This document shows, one piece after another, positions 1-8,069 of a DNA stretch of 21,386 bases. Made by a program: the position numbers and the translations under genes. The number at the start of each line of letters is the position of its first letter. Position 1 is the first letter of the stretch. The notes under the pieces are model-generated. The model was not told where the DNA came from and did no database searches. It saw only the letters and a program-made list of their open reading frames with translations. This DNA comes from an uncultured Muribaculaceae bacterium (GTDB lineage: Bacteria > Bacteroidota > Bacteroidia > Bacteroidales > Muribaculaceae), in contig CAJUKF010000047.1 in the NCBI GenBank assembly GCA_910587355.1, positions 1-21,386 of the forward strand. Reading direction: 5' to 3'.

Positions 1-2
1 TC

Positions 3-167
3 GACCGCTGGGTAAGCCTCTTCGCAGGGCTCGACAGCATCCGCGACTGCATCGCTTTCCCAAAGAACAACAGCGGACGCGACGTGATGCTCGACGCACC
101 CGCACCTCTCGACCAGAAGCAGCTCGACGAGCTTAACCTCGAAGTCGTTCTTCCCGAAACTAAATGA
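3..167 (+). CDS. aspS: Aspartyl-tRNA synthetase, C-terminal end (partial)
   Basis: An open frame enters from the left edge and stops at TGA 165-167, giving the last 54 residues of a protein. It contains the segment SIRDCIAFPKNNSGRDVM followed by a DAPAPLDQKQLDEL-type helix. This is the typical C-terminal end of bacterial aspartyl-tRNA synthetase (class II; charges tRNA-Asp in the cytosol), where the IRD.IAFPK..SGRD block closes the active-site domain. The stop codon overlaps the start of the next gene as ATGA, so the two genes are probably co-transcribed and translationally coupled. The rest of the gene lies outside the window, so length and catalytic motifs cannot be checked. Confidence 0.9.
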   Translation, partial: DRWVSLFAGLDSIRDCIAFPKNNSGRDVMLDAPAPLDQKQLDELNLEVVLPETK

Positions 168-1243
168 AACTAAGCTTCATAACAGCAGCACTTGAGGAGT
201 ATGCCCCGCTTTCCCTTCAGGAGAGCTGGGACAACTCCGGGCTGCAGGTCGGACTTCCGGCCGAGGCCGACGGTGAAGTCACCGGCGCGCTACTTTGCGT
301 CGACGTCACCGAAGACATTATCACCGAAGCCGTGCGACGTGGCCGGAATCTGGTGATTTCGCATCATCCCCTCATTTTCAAGGGGCTGAAGCACATCACC
401 GGCAGCACCGTGGCCGAATGCGCCGTTGCGGCCGCCATACGCTCAGGTGTCGCCGTCTATTCGAGCCACACTGCCCTCGACAGCACTCGTGGCGGCGTAT
501 CGTACGAAATGGCACGGATGCTTGGCGCACGCGTAGTCCGCGCTCTTGCCCCCGCGCCCGCAGAACTGCTCCGTCTGTCGGTTGTATGTCCTTCACAGGC
601 AGCCGACGATGTGCAGCTCGTCATGCTCGACAACGGCGCACAGAAATGCTGCGTCTCGGCTGTTGCAGAATCCTCGGCAAACGCCGAAAGCGACGGCATC
701 ACCATGAACATCGATACAACTTCCGTATGCCGCATCTCGGCGGTCTTAGGAACGGCCGCCTGTCGTAAGGTCAGAGAAGCCCTGACCACACTCCCCGCAT
801 CGGCATCGCTCACCTTCGAGATTTCCGCACTTCGCAACGATGACGTAACTACCGGTCTGGGCGTGGTGGCCGAATTCGACACTCCGCATACCGGCGCCGA
901 ACTTCTTGCTAAAGTAAAGAAGGAATTCAATGTGCCTTGCGTAAAAGCCGGCGGGATATTTGAGCCGGACTCACGAATACGCCGCATTGCACTTTGCGGC
1001 GGTGCCGGAGGCGAATTTATTCCTTCCGCTGCCGCAGCAGGCGCACAGCTCTACATCAGCGCCGACATCCGGTATCACGATTTCGCCGAAAACGCATTAT
1101 CGCCGATGGCTGTCTTCGACATAGGCCATTTTGAGAGCGAATCGTGCGCAAAACGAATCTTTTATAGCGTTATTAAAAATAAATTTGCTAATTTTGCAGT
1201 CGATTACTCGGAGACTGAACACAATCCGGTAAAATACCTGTAA
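164..1243 (+). CDS. NIF3 / YqfO-type dinuclear metal centre protein
   Basis: A 359-residue member of the NIF3 family (often labelled GTP cyclohydrolase 1 type 2 homologue or Nif3-like dinuclear metal protein). Metal-binding motifs are present at both ends: SHHPLIFKG (H67, H68), SHTALD (H102, D106) and GHFESE near the C-terminus (H322, E326). The length of about 360 is that of the long form, in which a PII/CutA-like domain is inserted between the two halves; the middle, roughly residues 130-235, fits that insert. Members form toroidal hexamers with two metals per subunit. The physiological reaction is not settled, so no substrate is assigned. The start ATG overlaps the aspS stop by four bases, and the zinc-ribbon gene follows after 7 bases, a pairing common in Bacteroidales. 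Confidence 0.92.
   Translation: MKLSFITAALEEYAPLSLQESWDNSGLQVGLPAEADGEVTGALLCVDVTEDIITEAVRRGRNLVISHHPLIFKGLKHITGSTVAECAVAAAIRSGVAVYSSHTALDSTRGGVSYEMARMLGARVVRALAPAPAELLRLSVVCPSQAADDVQLVMLDNGAQKCCVSAVAESSANAESDGITMNIDTTSVCRISAVLGTAACRKVREALTTLPASASLTFEISALRNDDVTTGLGVVAEFDTPHTGAELLAKVKKEFNVPCVKAGGIFEPDSRIRRIALCGGAGGEFIPSAAAAGAQLYISADIRYHDFAENALSPMAVFDIGHFESESCAKRIFYSVIKNKFANFAVDYSETEHNPVKYL
1180..1196 (+). promoter_or_regulatory. Two tandem -7-like elements before the zinc-ribbon gene
   Basis: TAAATTTG (1180-1187) and TAATTTTG (1189-1196) both match the Bacteroidetes -7 consensus TAnnTTTG. They lie inside the 3' end of the NIF3 gene, 55-71 bases before the next start codon. I see no TTTG at the expected 19-21 base distance upstream, so this is a weak internal promoter candidate. 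Read-through from aspS-nif3 is equally possible. Confidence 0.35.
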
Positions 1244-1250
1244 CTCAGAT

Positions 1251-2039
1251 ATGACAACAGAACACAAAAACGAAAATCTCTCTGTAGAAGAGCGTCTTAA
1301 AACCCTCTACAAGCTCCAGCTCATCCACTCCGACATACGCCGCATCCGCGCCATCCGCGGTGAGCTCCCCCAGGAAGTGAAAGACCTCTCCGACACAATC
1401 AAAGGTCTCGTTTCCCGCATCGAGCGTTTTCAGGGTGAAATCGACAATTGTCAGGCCCGTCGCCTCGATGAAATCAATAAAATCGAGAACAAGAAACTCC
1501 TTATCGACCGCTACAAACAGCAGCTCGACAACGTACGAAACAACCACGAGTTCGACAATCTCACAAAGGAAATAGAATACGAGACGCTCGAAATCCAGCT
1601 CAGCGAAAAAAATATCGGTGACTACGAGCGCCAGATTGATAACCTCAACGCCGAAATCGAAAACATCAAGACCTCGATTGACGACCAGAGCAAGCTCCTC
1701 GAAGAGAAGAAGGCCGACCTCGACAACCTCGTCAGCGAGACACGCACCGAAGAAGAGAATCTTCTCGGCCGAGCAAAAGCCCTCGAGCCTGCAATCGACG
1801 AGCGCACTCTCACAGCATTCAAGCGCATCCGCGACAAAGTACACAACGGCCTCGGCATCGTTATTGTCGACCGTAACGCCTGCGGCGGTTGCTTCAACCG
1901 TATTCCCCCGCAAAAACAAATCGAAATCAAGAGCCATAAAAAGCTCATTGTCTGCGAATACTGCGGCCGAATCATGATTGACCCCGACCTCGCTGCACAG
2001 GTCCAGGAAGAAATGGGCTCTGAAAACGAGAAACAATAA
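1251..2039 (+). CDS. Coiled-coil C4 zinc-ribbon protein (DUF164/CdsZ-like)
   Basis: A 262-residue protein made of a long, charged, heptad-like coiled coil (about residues 40-170) followed by a C-terminal zinc ribbon with two CxxC pairs, CGGC (C211, C214) and CEYCGR (C235, C238), 20 residues apart. This is the layout of the zf-RING_7/DUF164 family, found in most bacteria and often called a nucleic-acid-binding or zinc-ribbon protein. The exact role is not established from sequence. It follows the NIF3 gene after 7 bases, so it is probably the last gene of the aspS-nif3 unit, and a weak hairpin with a T-run lies some 200 bases beyond. The antisense 263-residue open frame over the same region is a codon-bias shadow. 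Confidence 0.9.
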   Translation: MTTEHKNENLSVEERLKTLYKLQLIHSDIRRIRAIRGELPQEVKDLSDTIKGLVSRIERFQGEIDNCQARRLDEINKIENKKLLIDRYKQQLDNVRNNHEFDNLTKEIEYETLEIQLSEKNIGDYERQIDNLNAEIENIKTSIDDQSKLLEEKKADLDNLVSETRTEEENLLGRAKALEPAIDERTLTAFKRIRDKVHNGLGIVIVDRNACGGCFNRIPPQKQIEIKSHKKLIVCEYCGRIMIDPDLAAQVQEEMGSENEKQ

Positions 2040-2277
2040 GTTCTAACTTAAAGCATCGCCCGCCGATAGCATTTTTTAGGATTTATTAGATAATTTTCAA
2101 CTGTCTGATTCAGAAATTATAACTAATTTTACATCCTGAAACAGAGAGGCATTCTCCTTGTCAAGAGGCCCCTCTCCACGGACGACAACATTTTGTTAGA
2201 CACACAATATACTTGAATTTTGGTTATGAGCGAGGTGCGTGACTGTGAAGCTGCGCACTTTCTTTTTATATCATCTA
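2040..2277. other. AT-rich gap between convergent genes
   Basis: These 238 bases separate the stop codons of the zinc-ribbon gene (+) and the acetyltransferase gene (-). I see no coding frame and no RNA gene. A loose inverted repeat (GAGAGG 2144-2149 with CCTCTC 2171-2176) and the terminator-like hairpin at 2235-2266 are the only structures noted. Confidence 0.5.
2235..2266 (+). terminator. Possible terminator of the aspS-nif3-zinc-ribbon unit
   Basis: GTGCG (2235-2239) pairs with CGCAC (2254-2258) around a 14-base loop, and the right arm is followed by TTTCTTTTT. The stem is short and lies 196 bases after the last stop codon, so this is only a moderate candidate. Confidence 0.4.
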
Positions 2278-3327
2278 TCAATCGAGCATAAGCGCCATAT
2301 ACGGACGTCGTGATGGAATATTAAAAATTTCGCCCATCTCATGGCTGCCGAAAACGATAGCGGCGAGAGTGTCAACAGATATTTCGAGGTCGATTTTAGC
2401 TACTGTGACAGCGGAGTCCTTCTTCATACACCATCCTCCGGCAATCTCATACAAGCCGCTGTTTTCCTCCAGCAGAGGGTCGGTGAGGCGAATGTTCATA
2501 TGCAATGACTGATGCCGGGCGGCAAGAACACCGAGGATAATTTCCGGATTCACAATACGCATCATTCCGTAGGGCTGCATCAGAGCCTTGTCGCCCGACA
2601 CCGGCGGCCGCAAAACAGTAATGACACGCTCTCCGACACGACGGCGCAATTCGCATAGAAGCGTGCGTCGCGCATACTTGGACTTACCTATCAGACACTT
2701 TACAAGCACTTCGCCAGCGGTAGTATCCGTAGCAAAAAGCATTGCGCTGTGACCGTCCTCATCTGTGGCGGCAAGCACAATATCCCCTCCGTCAAGCCGC
2801 ATATCCTCGAGCACACGTGCATAATCCTCCTCCGAGTGCATGATGCCGCATCCGGCATCAGCTTCAAGGTCATGAAAAAGAGTATAACACGGCTCAACGA
2901 GCGTCCCCCTGCCTTCGGGGAAGCTGTGGAGCGATGTATATCGTTCTCGGTCGACATAAAATACAGTGGCAAAGCCTTCACGCGAATAGAAATAATACAG
3001 ATGGTCCTCGGCAGGAATCAGTTCGGTCATGGAATAGCCTTTCGCACGGGCATCCCGAAGCGCATTGCACAGATTTGCACGCGAGAGACCTTTCGAACGG
3101 CTCTCGGGCAGCGTTGCCACACAACTTATGTATCCCGTGTCAAGCACAGTATCCTCGTACAAGAACCTGTACGGCTGCATAAGAAGAGCCGAAGCGGCCC
3201 TGGTTCCGTCATAACTCAGATATATGTTTTCATCTTTTACAGGTTCTGTGGCAAAGAACCAGTTGCGCCAAGTCTCCCCGTCGGGAAAGGACGAGCGGAA
3301 AACCGCCATGAAATCATCTTTTTTCAT
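2278..3327 (-). CDS. Eis-like GNAT acetyltransferase with SCP2-type tail
   Basis: A 349-residue protein with a GNAT fold in the first third. A beta-strand GYISCVATLPESRSKGLSR carries the acetyl-CoA pyrophosphate loop in a degenerate R/Q-x-x-G form (around residues 67-86). It is followed by the LYYFYSREGF segment typical of strand 5/helix 4 in GNATs. The rest is a second GNAT-like half plus a C-terminal region (about 250-349) like the sterol-carrier-type domain of Eis enzymes. Eis proteins N-acetylate amines, including aminoglycosides, but the natural substrate here cannot be read from sequence. The start ATG overlaps the TGA of the upstream ndh gene as ATGA (3324-3327), so it is translated from the same mRNA. 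Confidence 0.8.
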   Translation of the reverse strand: MKKDDFMAVFRSSFPDGETWRNWFFATEPVKDENIYLSYDGTRAASALLMQPYRFLYEDTVLDTGYISCVATLPESRSKGLSRANLCNALRDARAKGYSMTELIPAEDHLYYFYSREGFATVFYVDRERYTSLHSFPEGRGTLVEPCYTLFHDLEADAGCGIMHSEEDYARVLEDMRLDGGDIVLAATDEDGHSAMLFATDTTAGEVLVKCLIGKSKYARRTLLCELRRRVGERVITVLRPPVSGDKALMQPYGMMRIVNPEIILGVLAARHQSLHMNIRLTDPLLEENSGLYEIAGGWCMKKDSAVTVAKIDLEISVDTLAAIVFGSHEMGEIFNIPSRRPYMALMLD

Positions 3328-4613
3328 TCACTCCAATATTTGCGTTCGGGATAGCGGCCAGGTCGGAAAAGCAGACGCAGGCCTGCCGAATAATTGAAAT
3401 AGCTCCACATCCAGTTGATAAACACAATTGTGCGGTTACGGAAGCCAAGCAGACTTATCAGATGTACAAACAACCATGTCATCCATGCTACGAAGCCGCT
3501 CAGATGAACCTTGCCCATATCGACAACGGCACGATTGCGTCCTATAGTGGCCATACTGCCCTTGTCATGATACACAAAAGGACTACGGTTTTCCGGACGA
3601 CTAAGGTTATGCGCCAGTTTACGGCCCATCTGTATTGCTACCTGAGCCACCTGAGGATGTCCGCGAGGATACCTGTCGGAAGTCATAAGCGCTATATCAC
3701 CAATGGCATACACATCGTCCAGGCCATTGACACGGTTATATTCGTCGACAGCAAAACGTCCCCCCGGTCCGGGCTTCAGGTCCGTTCCTTCGATACCTAT
3801 ATACTCACCTACGACACCGGCAGTCCATATTACAGCAGATGTCTCCAGTGACGAACCGTCGGAGAATGCAATGACATGTCCGTCGTAGCTTTTCATCGTT
3901 GTTCCAAGCCGAACATCCACGCACAGCTGCTCCAGCCCCCGCAGAGCGTCGGCCGACGAAGCCGGCCCCATTGCGCGGAGCAGAGCGTCGCTGCCTTCGA
4001 CCAACACAACTTTCATATCGTCGTGTGAGATTGAAGGGTATTCGCGCTTCACAACATAACGCTTCACCTCTCCGAGCGCACCGGCGATTTCAACTCCGGC
4101 AGGGCCTCCTCCGACAACAACAAAGGTAAGCAGCTGACGGCGTTTATGCTCATCGCCGCACACAGCGGCCCGTTCAAGACGGTCGATAATTTCATTGCGG
4201 CACCTTATTGCCTCGGGGGTCGATTTCAGCGTAAGCACATATTTCTGCAAATCGGGCATACCAAAAAAATTGTTGGTAGTGCCCGATGCAAGCACAAGGG
4301 CATCGTATGGCAGTGTCTCATAGCGAGTATGCACTTCGCGTCGCGACACATCGATACTCTTTACTTCTCCGTAATGGAACGAACATCCTCGGCAGGCTTT
4401 CGAAAGCATTTCACGGCGAAAAGGAAAAGAAATATTCGATGGCTCGAGGCCCGATGCCGCCACCTGATAGAAAAGAGGCGGGAAGCTGTGATAGTTGTGA
4501 CGGTCGACCACGGTCACATCCCACATATTCTTGTCAATTTTCTTGGCAAGGCTGAGGCCGCCGAAACCACCTCCGATTATCACAAGTCGTTTCTTTTTAT
4601 CCGAAGTCATCAT
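3324..4613 (-). CDS. ndh: Type II NADH:quinone dehydrogenase (NDH-2)
   Basis: A 429-residue flavoprotein of the NDH-2 family, which passes electrons from NADH to menaquinone at the inner face of the cytoplasmic membrane without pumping protons. Visible motifs: the N-terminal FAD site VIIGGGFGGL (residues 11-20), a second dinucleotide site for NADH, VVVGGGPAGVEIAGALGE, near residue 165, and the FAD-contacting DDVYAIGDIA near residue 300. The C-terminal segment FVAWMTWLFVHLISLLGF with following aromatic residues (about 372-410) is hydrophobic and fits the membrane-anchoring region. Two ATGs in a row begin the frame (4613, 4610). It is the first gene of a two-gene unit with the Eis-like acetyltransferase. 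A strong terminator directly upstream isolates it from the esterase remnant, so its promoter should lie in 4614-4660, but I see no clear consensus there. Confidence 0.9.
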   Translation of the reverse strand: MMTSDKKKRLVIIGGGFGGLSLAKKIDKNMWDVTVVDRHNYHSFPPLFYQVAASGLEPSNISFPFRREMLSKACRGCSFHYGEVKSIDVSRREVHTRYETLPYDALVLASGTTNNFFGMPDLQKYVLTLKSTPEAIRCRNEIIDRLERAAVCGDEHKRRQLLTFVVVGGGPAGVEIAGALGEVKRYVVKREYPSISHDDMKVVLVEGSDALLRAMGPASSADALRGLEQLCVDVRLGTTMKSYDGHVIAFSDGSSLETSAVIWTAGVVGEYIGIEGTDLKPGPGGRFAVDEYNRVNGLDDVYAIGDIALMTSDRYPRGHPQVAQVAIQMGRKLAHNLSRPENRSPFVYHDKGSMATIGRNRAVVDMGKVHLSGFVAWMTWLFVHLISLLGFRNRTIVFINWMWSYFNYSAGLRLLFRPGRYPERKYWSE

Positions 4614-4660
4614 ACTTTTACAACGCTCAGAACCGAGTTATGTTTTTTAACGACAATAGA

Positions 4661-4695
4661 AAAACAGGAGACTCCATAAAGAAGTCTCCTGTTTT
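4661..4695 (-). terminator. Strong terminator after the esterase remnant
   Basis: A perfect 13-bp stem (4661-4673 with 4683-4695) closes a 9-base loop. The arms begin with AAAA and end with TTTT, so the hairpin can work on both strands. On the minus strand it ends the transcript of the esterase remnant (stop at 4714) just before ndh. Confidence 0.85.
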
Positions 4696-4713
4696 CAGTT
4701 CCGAAGATAACTG

Positions 4714-5334
4714 TCAGAGCGAGAATTTATATATAGCGCCAGACACATTCATAATATACAGGCCATGAATCGGGAGCAATATCCTGTGTGACATACCACG
4801 GTAAGTCATTCTTCCGTCTGCACCATATATATTTACCACTCCATTCAATGTACCTTCAATTATGACTGAGAGACCTTCAGTCCTGACAGATACACCCGTC
4901 TCAGGGATAAAGGAGCCTACTGCCGAGGTTGTTGTCTTACGGTGTTTGGCGAAGAACGCGTTTATTTCATTATTCCATTCGGGATGTGTGGCATGGCTGA
5001 GAGACTGATTCACTTTTAGTTCCGTGTCATATTTTCCATTTTTTGACACCACGTTGAAAGGTGCCATATTGGTGTGCGGCGGACAAGTCTCGTCCTGTAA
5101 GCCAACTGCCGTTATGACATGAGATTTCACATGCTCTGCCATATTCTTGGTATCAAAATAAGAGAGAAAATCATACATGTCAGCTTCGGTAAGTCCGGCC
5201 TGGTTTTTAAGCCAGTTATAAGCCTGTGTCGAAGGCCATGCACCAATTCTGAAATAATCGGGAAAATCACCCATGAACGGAATAGCAGGCGCGATAGAGT
5301 TGAACGATATTCCGGAGGTTCTTGCCTTTGGCAC
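4714..5334 (-). pseudogene. Truncated CE7 acetyl xylan esterase with T9SS-like tail
   Basis: An open frame of about 206 codons that begins in the middle of a recognisable protein. Residues 11-28 (FNSIAPAIPFMGDFPDYF) match the region just after the nucleophile elbow of acetyl xylan esterases (AXE1, CE7). Residues 60-86 contain YFDTKNMA and GLQDETCPP with the catalytic Asp (D81), and SHATHPEW (113-120) holds the expected catalytic His. The GxSQGG serine motif and the whole first half are absent. The frame is closed by TGA at 5350-5352, 15 bases before the GTG at 5334, so there is no room for them. Residues about 140-206 form a T9SS type A-like sorting domain (VVNIYGADGRMTYRG, then HGLYIMNVSG). 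It lies between two terminators and has no visible promoter. Lacking the nucleophile, any product should be inactive. The frame is otherwise clean, which suggests a recent deletion. Confidence 0.75.
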
Positions 5335-5378
5335 GTCCGTACATAAAGGTCAACGCTATACGTTGATTTATAATAAAT

Positions 5379-5402
5379 AGGGGCAAGAAAATTCTTGCCC
5401 CT
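5379..5402 (-). terminator. Terminator of the C10 protease gene
   Basis: AGGGGCAAGAA (5379-5389) pairs perfectly with TTCTTGCCCCT (5392-5402); in practice this is a 9-10 bp stem with a 4-base loop. It starts 23 bases after the protease stop codon (minus strand) and is followed on that strand by an AT-rich TATTTATTATAAAT rather than a pure T-run. It lies directly in front of the truncated esterase. Confidence 0.7.
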
Positions 5403-5425
5403 TGATGTTATTTCTAATCTGTGCT

Positions 5426-7846
5426 TCAGCGGCGGATGACGCGGCTGACAATGCGGCGGTCGGCACCGCAAGTAATTTCGACAATGTAAACGCCCGAAGG
5501 ATACGATGTCATATTGATGCTGCGTACATCGCCCTCGGCGCTGTATACTGCCGAACCGGCGATATTGTATACACGAACCGACTTAACATCATCACAACGT
5601 ACCTCCACAGGACCGTCGGTAAGTGTTGGGAACACGGCATTATGGCTTACGGCTTCTACCGATTCTATACCCGACTGTTGGCCGACAGTGAATACAATCA
5701 TGCCGTTATATACTTGTGTATTGCCGTAGAATATCGAGGCGCCGTAAACCTTGCCGCGTTCAAGCGAAGGCACATTGCCCTTAGCTGTCATTGCTACGGA
5801 TTCACCCGCACTTACAAATATGGGGTCTGAATCAATGACAGCCACAGACTGATACTGATTCTCGGGGAACAGTGCCACAACGAGTTCATCGGCAAAATAG
5901 CCCGACTCGCAAGTTACATTAGCCTCGAACTGAATATTAAGCGGGTCGACATTGTCCGGGTCGCCTACGACTTCAAAATCTGTAATCGAAATTTTCGGGC
6001 TTCCGGATGTAATCTGAAGTTTTACGGGAATACCCTCCGAAAGATGCTCGTAAGTATCAGGTTTTATCAGATACAGCATATAGTCGCCTGCAGGAGGTGT
6101 ACCTCCGAGGCTGGTGTTATAACGGTCGAAACGACCCGTAAACTTCCAGTCAAGAGATTCGCCTGCAAGCAAATCGATGCTTTTGCTATCGGCAAGAGCA
6201 ATGACAGTTCCCGAAGCCGTCTCAAGGGCTGGGCAAACAGAGCCTATGTATTCGCGCTCGCTATTGTTGGCGAATTTTGCCGACATCTTGCAGAGACTGC
6301 CCCAGTAAATGGGAGTAAGCACTTCGAAGTCGCTCACGGTGAGTGAAGCCGACTCTCCCGCAGCGAAATAGGCCATAGAGCCTTCAACTGTCATGGAATA
6401 GCTCTGTATGACGGATACTGCTACAGGAGCATCATACCATTCGCCAAGATACTGATAAGCGGGATATACGGTATAGCTGCCCTCAGGAAGTGCAGATGGA
6501 AGCGTAACATAGAAAGTGGTGTAACCGGCTAAAGGCGACAATTCATCCTCAACAGGCGCTGCCCCATACCAAGTCTCGCCATCCGCTCCCACTATCTTGA
6601 TGCCGGGACGCACTGACATCTTCACAGCCGAGAAGTTATACATCTTAGTATTTACCTGCAGAGTGGCACCGAGGCTTATCTGGCTGTTCTTGATTGAGAA
6701 ATTGCCGTCGACGAGCATCTGGCAATAGACCTCCGAGCCTTCCTGCGGCCTGCGGATACCAGCGATGATTGACTGGTCGTAATTATAACCCGACACAGTG
6801 CCGCCGATTCCCTGCACATCGGGGTCGAGAGCCGTGAGGAGGAAGTAGCCGTCGCTGACACCGCTCCATCCCCAGTTGATATGGAAATAGCCGTCGGTAT
6901 TATATCCGTCGCAGACAAAAGCGTGACCACCCTCATCGCTTTGACCGGCATAAAGTACGGGCATATTGTCGGCAAGCTGGGCATATACTACATCTTCCCA
7001 CTCTGAGATACCATAATATTCACGTTCGAGATATCTGACGGCCTTGTCATAGTTGAAATAATTTATAAGAGCCGCCGGCACATCAAAAGCCGAAGCGCTG
7101 CTCATATCGGGGGTATATTGCATTTTGATTGAGGCGCCTGCCGCGTACATAAGCGTTGCAACAGCCTCCTTCTGAGCCGTTGACGGCGTACCGGCCGAAT
7201 AATCTTCGAGCATATTGGCCCAGTCGAAAGTAATCGACGAGAAATTGACCGATATGTTGCGGTTGCTTGCCTGATTGAGATAGGTTATGCTCGACTGGCC
7301 CTTCACAGGCCACTGATGATAATTCATGATTTGAGCCAGAGCAGTGGCGGCACAGCCGGTTACTGATGTCCTGCCGTTCACTTTCGGACAATAGTTATTG
7401 TAGGGCGCGCCCTGGTCCCAGAGGGTCTTCACCAGGGGCTCGATGGCCTTGCGGTCGGCAGCGGCCTTGCGGAACGAGGGACGCACACCCTGGGTCTTTG
7501 CGGCTTCAATCTGCCTTGCATATCCTTCAAGCCACCATTTCATGGCCGGAGCCATATTGTCGGCATCGAATTGTCCGCTGTCGGCGTATCCGAGCACAGC
7601 CGGCGCGATATCATCGCCCGACACGGCAAGATAGCCACCGGAGTTTTCCGCAGTAAAGAGATAGACCTCGCGGCCTTCAGAATAAGCAAGCTTATAGTTA
7701 CGGGCCTTCATGGAAGGGGCGCGGTGAAGGCCTTCGTTTGAAGAGAGCGCACGGCTCAGAGCGGCTTCAGGAGTAAGTTCGGCTGCTTGTACGGGCAGCC
7801 CCATAAACAGCACAGCCGGCAGTACGATGCGTAGAATTTTATTCAT
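5426..7846 (-). CDS. Secreted C10 (streptopain-family) cysteine protease, T9SS cargo
   Basis: An 806-residue exported protease. I place the start at the ATG at 7846, because it begins a clean signal peptide (MNKILRIVLPAVLFMGLPVQAAE); the frame remains open 17 codons further upstream, but those residues make no sense as a leader. A propeptide with the inhibitory block SGGYLAVSGDD (about residues 69-79) precedes the catalytic domain: VTGCAATALAQIM contains the nucleophile C165, GGHAFVCDGY the catalytic H308, and HINWGWSGVSDGYF the conserved Asn/Trp region. This matches SpeB, interpain A and PrtT. About 350 residues of beta-sandwich-like repeats follow. The last ~75 residues (VKSVRVYNIAGSAVYSAEGD, then PSGVYIVEI, ending in VSRVIRR) form a T9SS type A sorting domain. 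It should be secreted and surface-attached or released. It is divergent from the M16 peptidase gene. Confidence 0.9.
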   Translation of the reverse strand: MNKILRIVLPAVLFMGLPVQAAELTPEAALSRALSSNEGLHRAPSMKARNYKLAYSEGREVYLFTAENSGGYLAVSGDDIAPAVLGYADSGQFDADNMAPAMKWWLEGYARQIEAAKTQGVRPSFRKAAADRKAIEPLVKTLWDQGAPYNNYCPKVNGRTSVTGCAATALAQIMNYHQWPVKGQSSITYLNQASNRNISVNFSSITFDWANMLEDYSAGTPSTAQKEAVATLMYAAGASIKMQYTPDMSSASAFDVPAALINYFNYDKAVRYLEREYYGISEWEDVVYAQLADNMPVLYAGQSDEGGHAFVCDGYNTDGYFHINWGWSGVSDGYFLLTALDPDVQGIGGTVSGYNYDQSIIAGIRRPQEGSEVYCQMLVDGNFSIKNSQISLGATLQVNTKMYNFSAVKMSVRPGIKIVGADGETWYGAAPVEDELSPLAGYTTFYVTLPSALPEGSYTVYPAYQYLGEWYDAPVAVSVIQSYSMTVEGSMAYFAAGESASLTVSDFEVLTPIYWGSLCKMSAKFANNSEREYIGSVCPALETASGTVIALADSKSIDLLAGESLDWKFTGRFDRYNTSLGGTPPAGDYMLYLIKPDTYEHLSEGIPVKLQITSGSPKISITDFEVVGDPDNVDPLNIQFEANVTCESGYFADELVVALFPENQYQSVAVIDSDPIFVSAGESVAMTAKGNVPSLERGKVYGASIFYGNTQVYNGMIVFTVGQQSGIESVEAVSHNAVFPTLTDGPVEVRCDDVKSVRVYNIAGSAVYSAEGDVRSINMTSYPSGVYIVEITCGADRRIVSRVIRR

Positions 7847-7946
7847 AGAACTGGCATTTGGATGAAAGAGTGTACAAATATTTGATGCAGGCGCCATAAC
7901 CGTTGGTTTTTACTGTCTTTCGTACAATTATGTCGCAATCAATATG

Positions 7947-7977
7947 CAAAGTAACTGCTTTTCGGCCGTTACTCAAA
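7947..7977 (-). promoter_or_regulatory. Bacteroidetes-type promoter for the C10 protease
   Basis: On the minus strand TTTG (7974-7977), a 19-base spacer and TTACTTTG (7947-7954) match the primary sigma consensus TTTG-N19-21-TAnnTTTG with one deviation in the -7 box. The expected transcript start near 7940 leaves a leader of about 95 bases before the ATG at 7846. Confidence 0.65.
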
Positions 7978-8018
7978 CCCTTAAACATATTTTAACGCAA
8001 GTTTCGTAAGAAAAAAGT

Positions 8019-8026
8019 TAATTTTG
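8019..8026 (+). promoter_or_regulatory. -7 element for the M16 peptidase
   Basis: TAATTTTG is a perfect TAnnTTTG match 44 bases before the M16 start codon. No TTTG is found at 19-21 bases upstream, so the -33 element is weak or absent. It is back to back with the protease promoter in the same 223-base divergent gap. Confidence 0.5.
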
Positions 8027-8069
8027 CGTCAAATAGTCAGAAACAACTGAAACCAACAATACATAAAGA

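Noticed and set aside
1245..2036. 263-codon minus-strand frame opposite the zinc-ribbon gene
   Set aside because: It is a mirror of the charged coiled-coil codons. The plus frame has the CxxC motifs and fits the operon.
7847..7897. 17-residue extension before the C10 protease signal peptide
   Set aside because: The signal peptide begins perfectly at the second ATG; the extra residues would place it internally.
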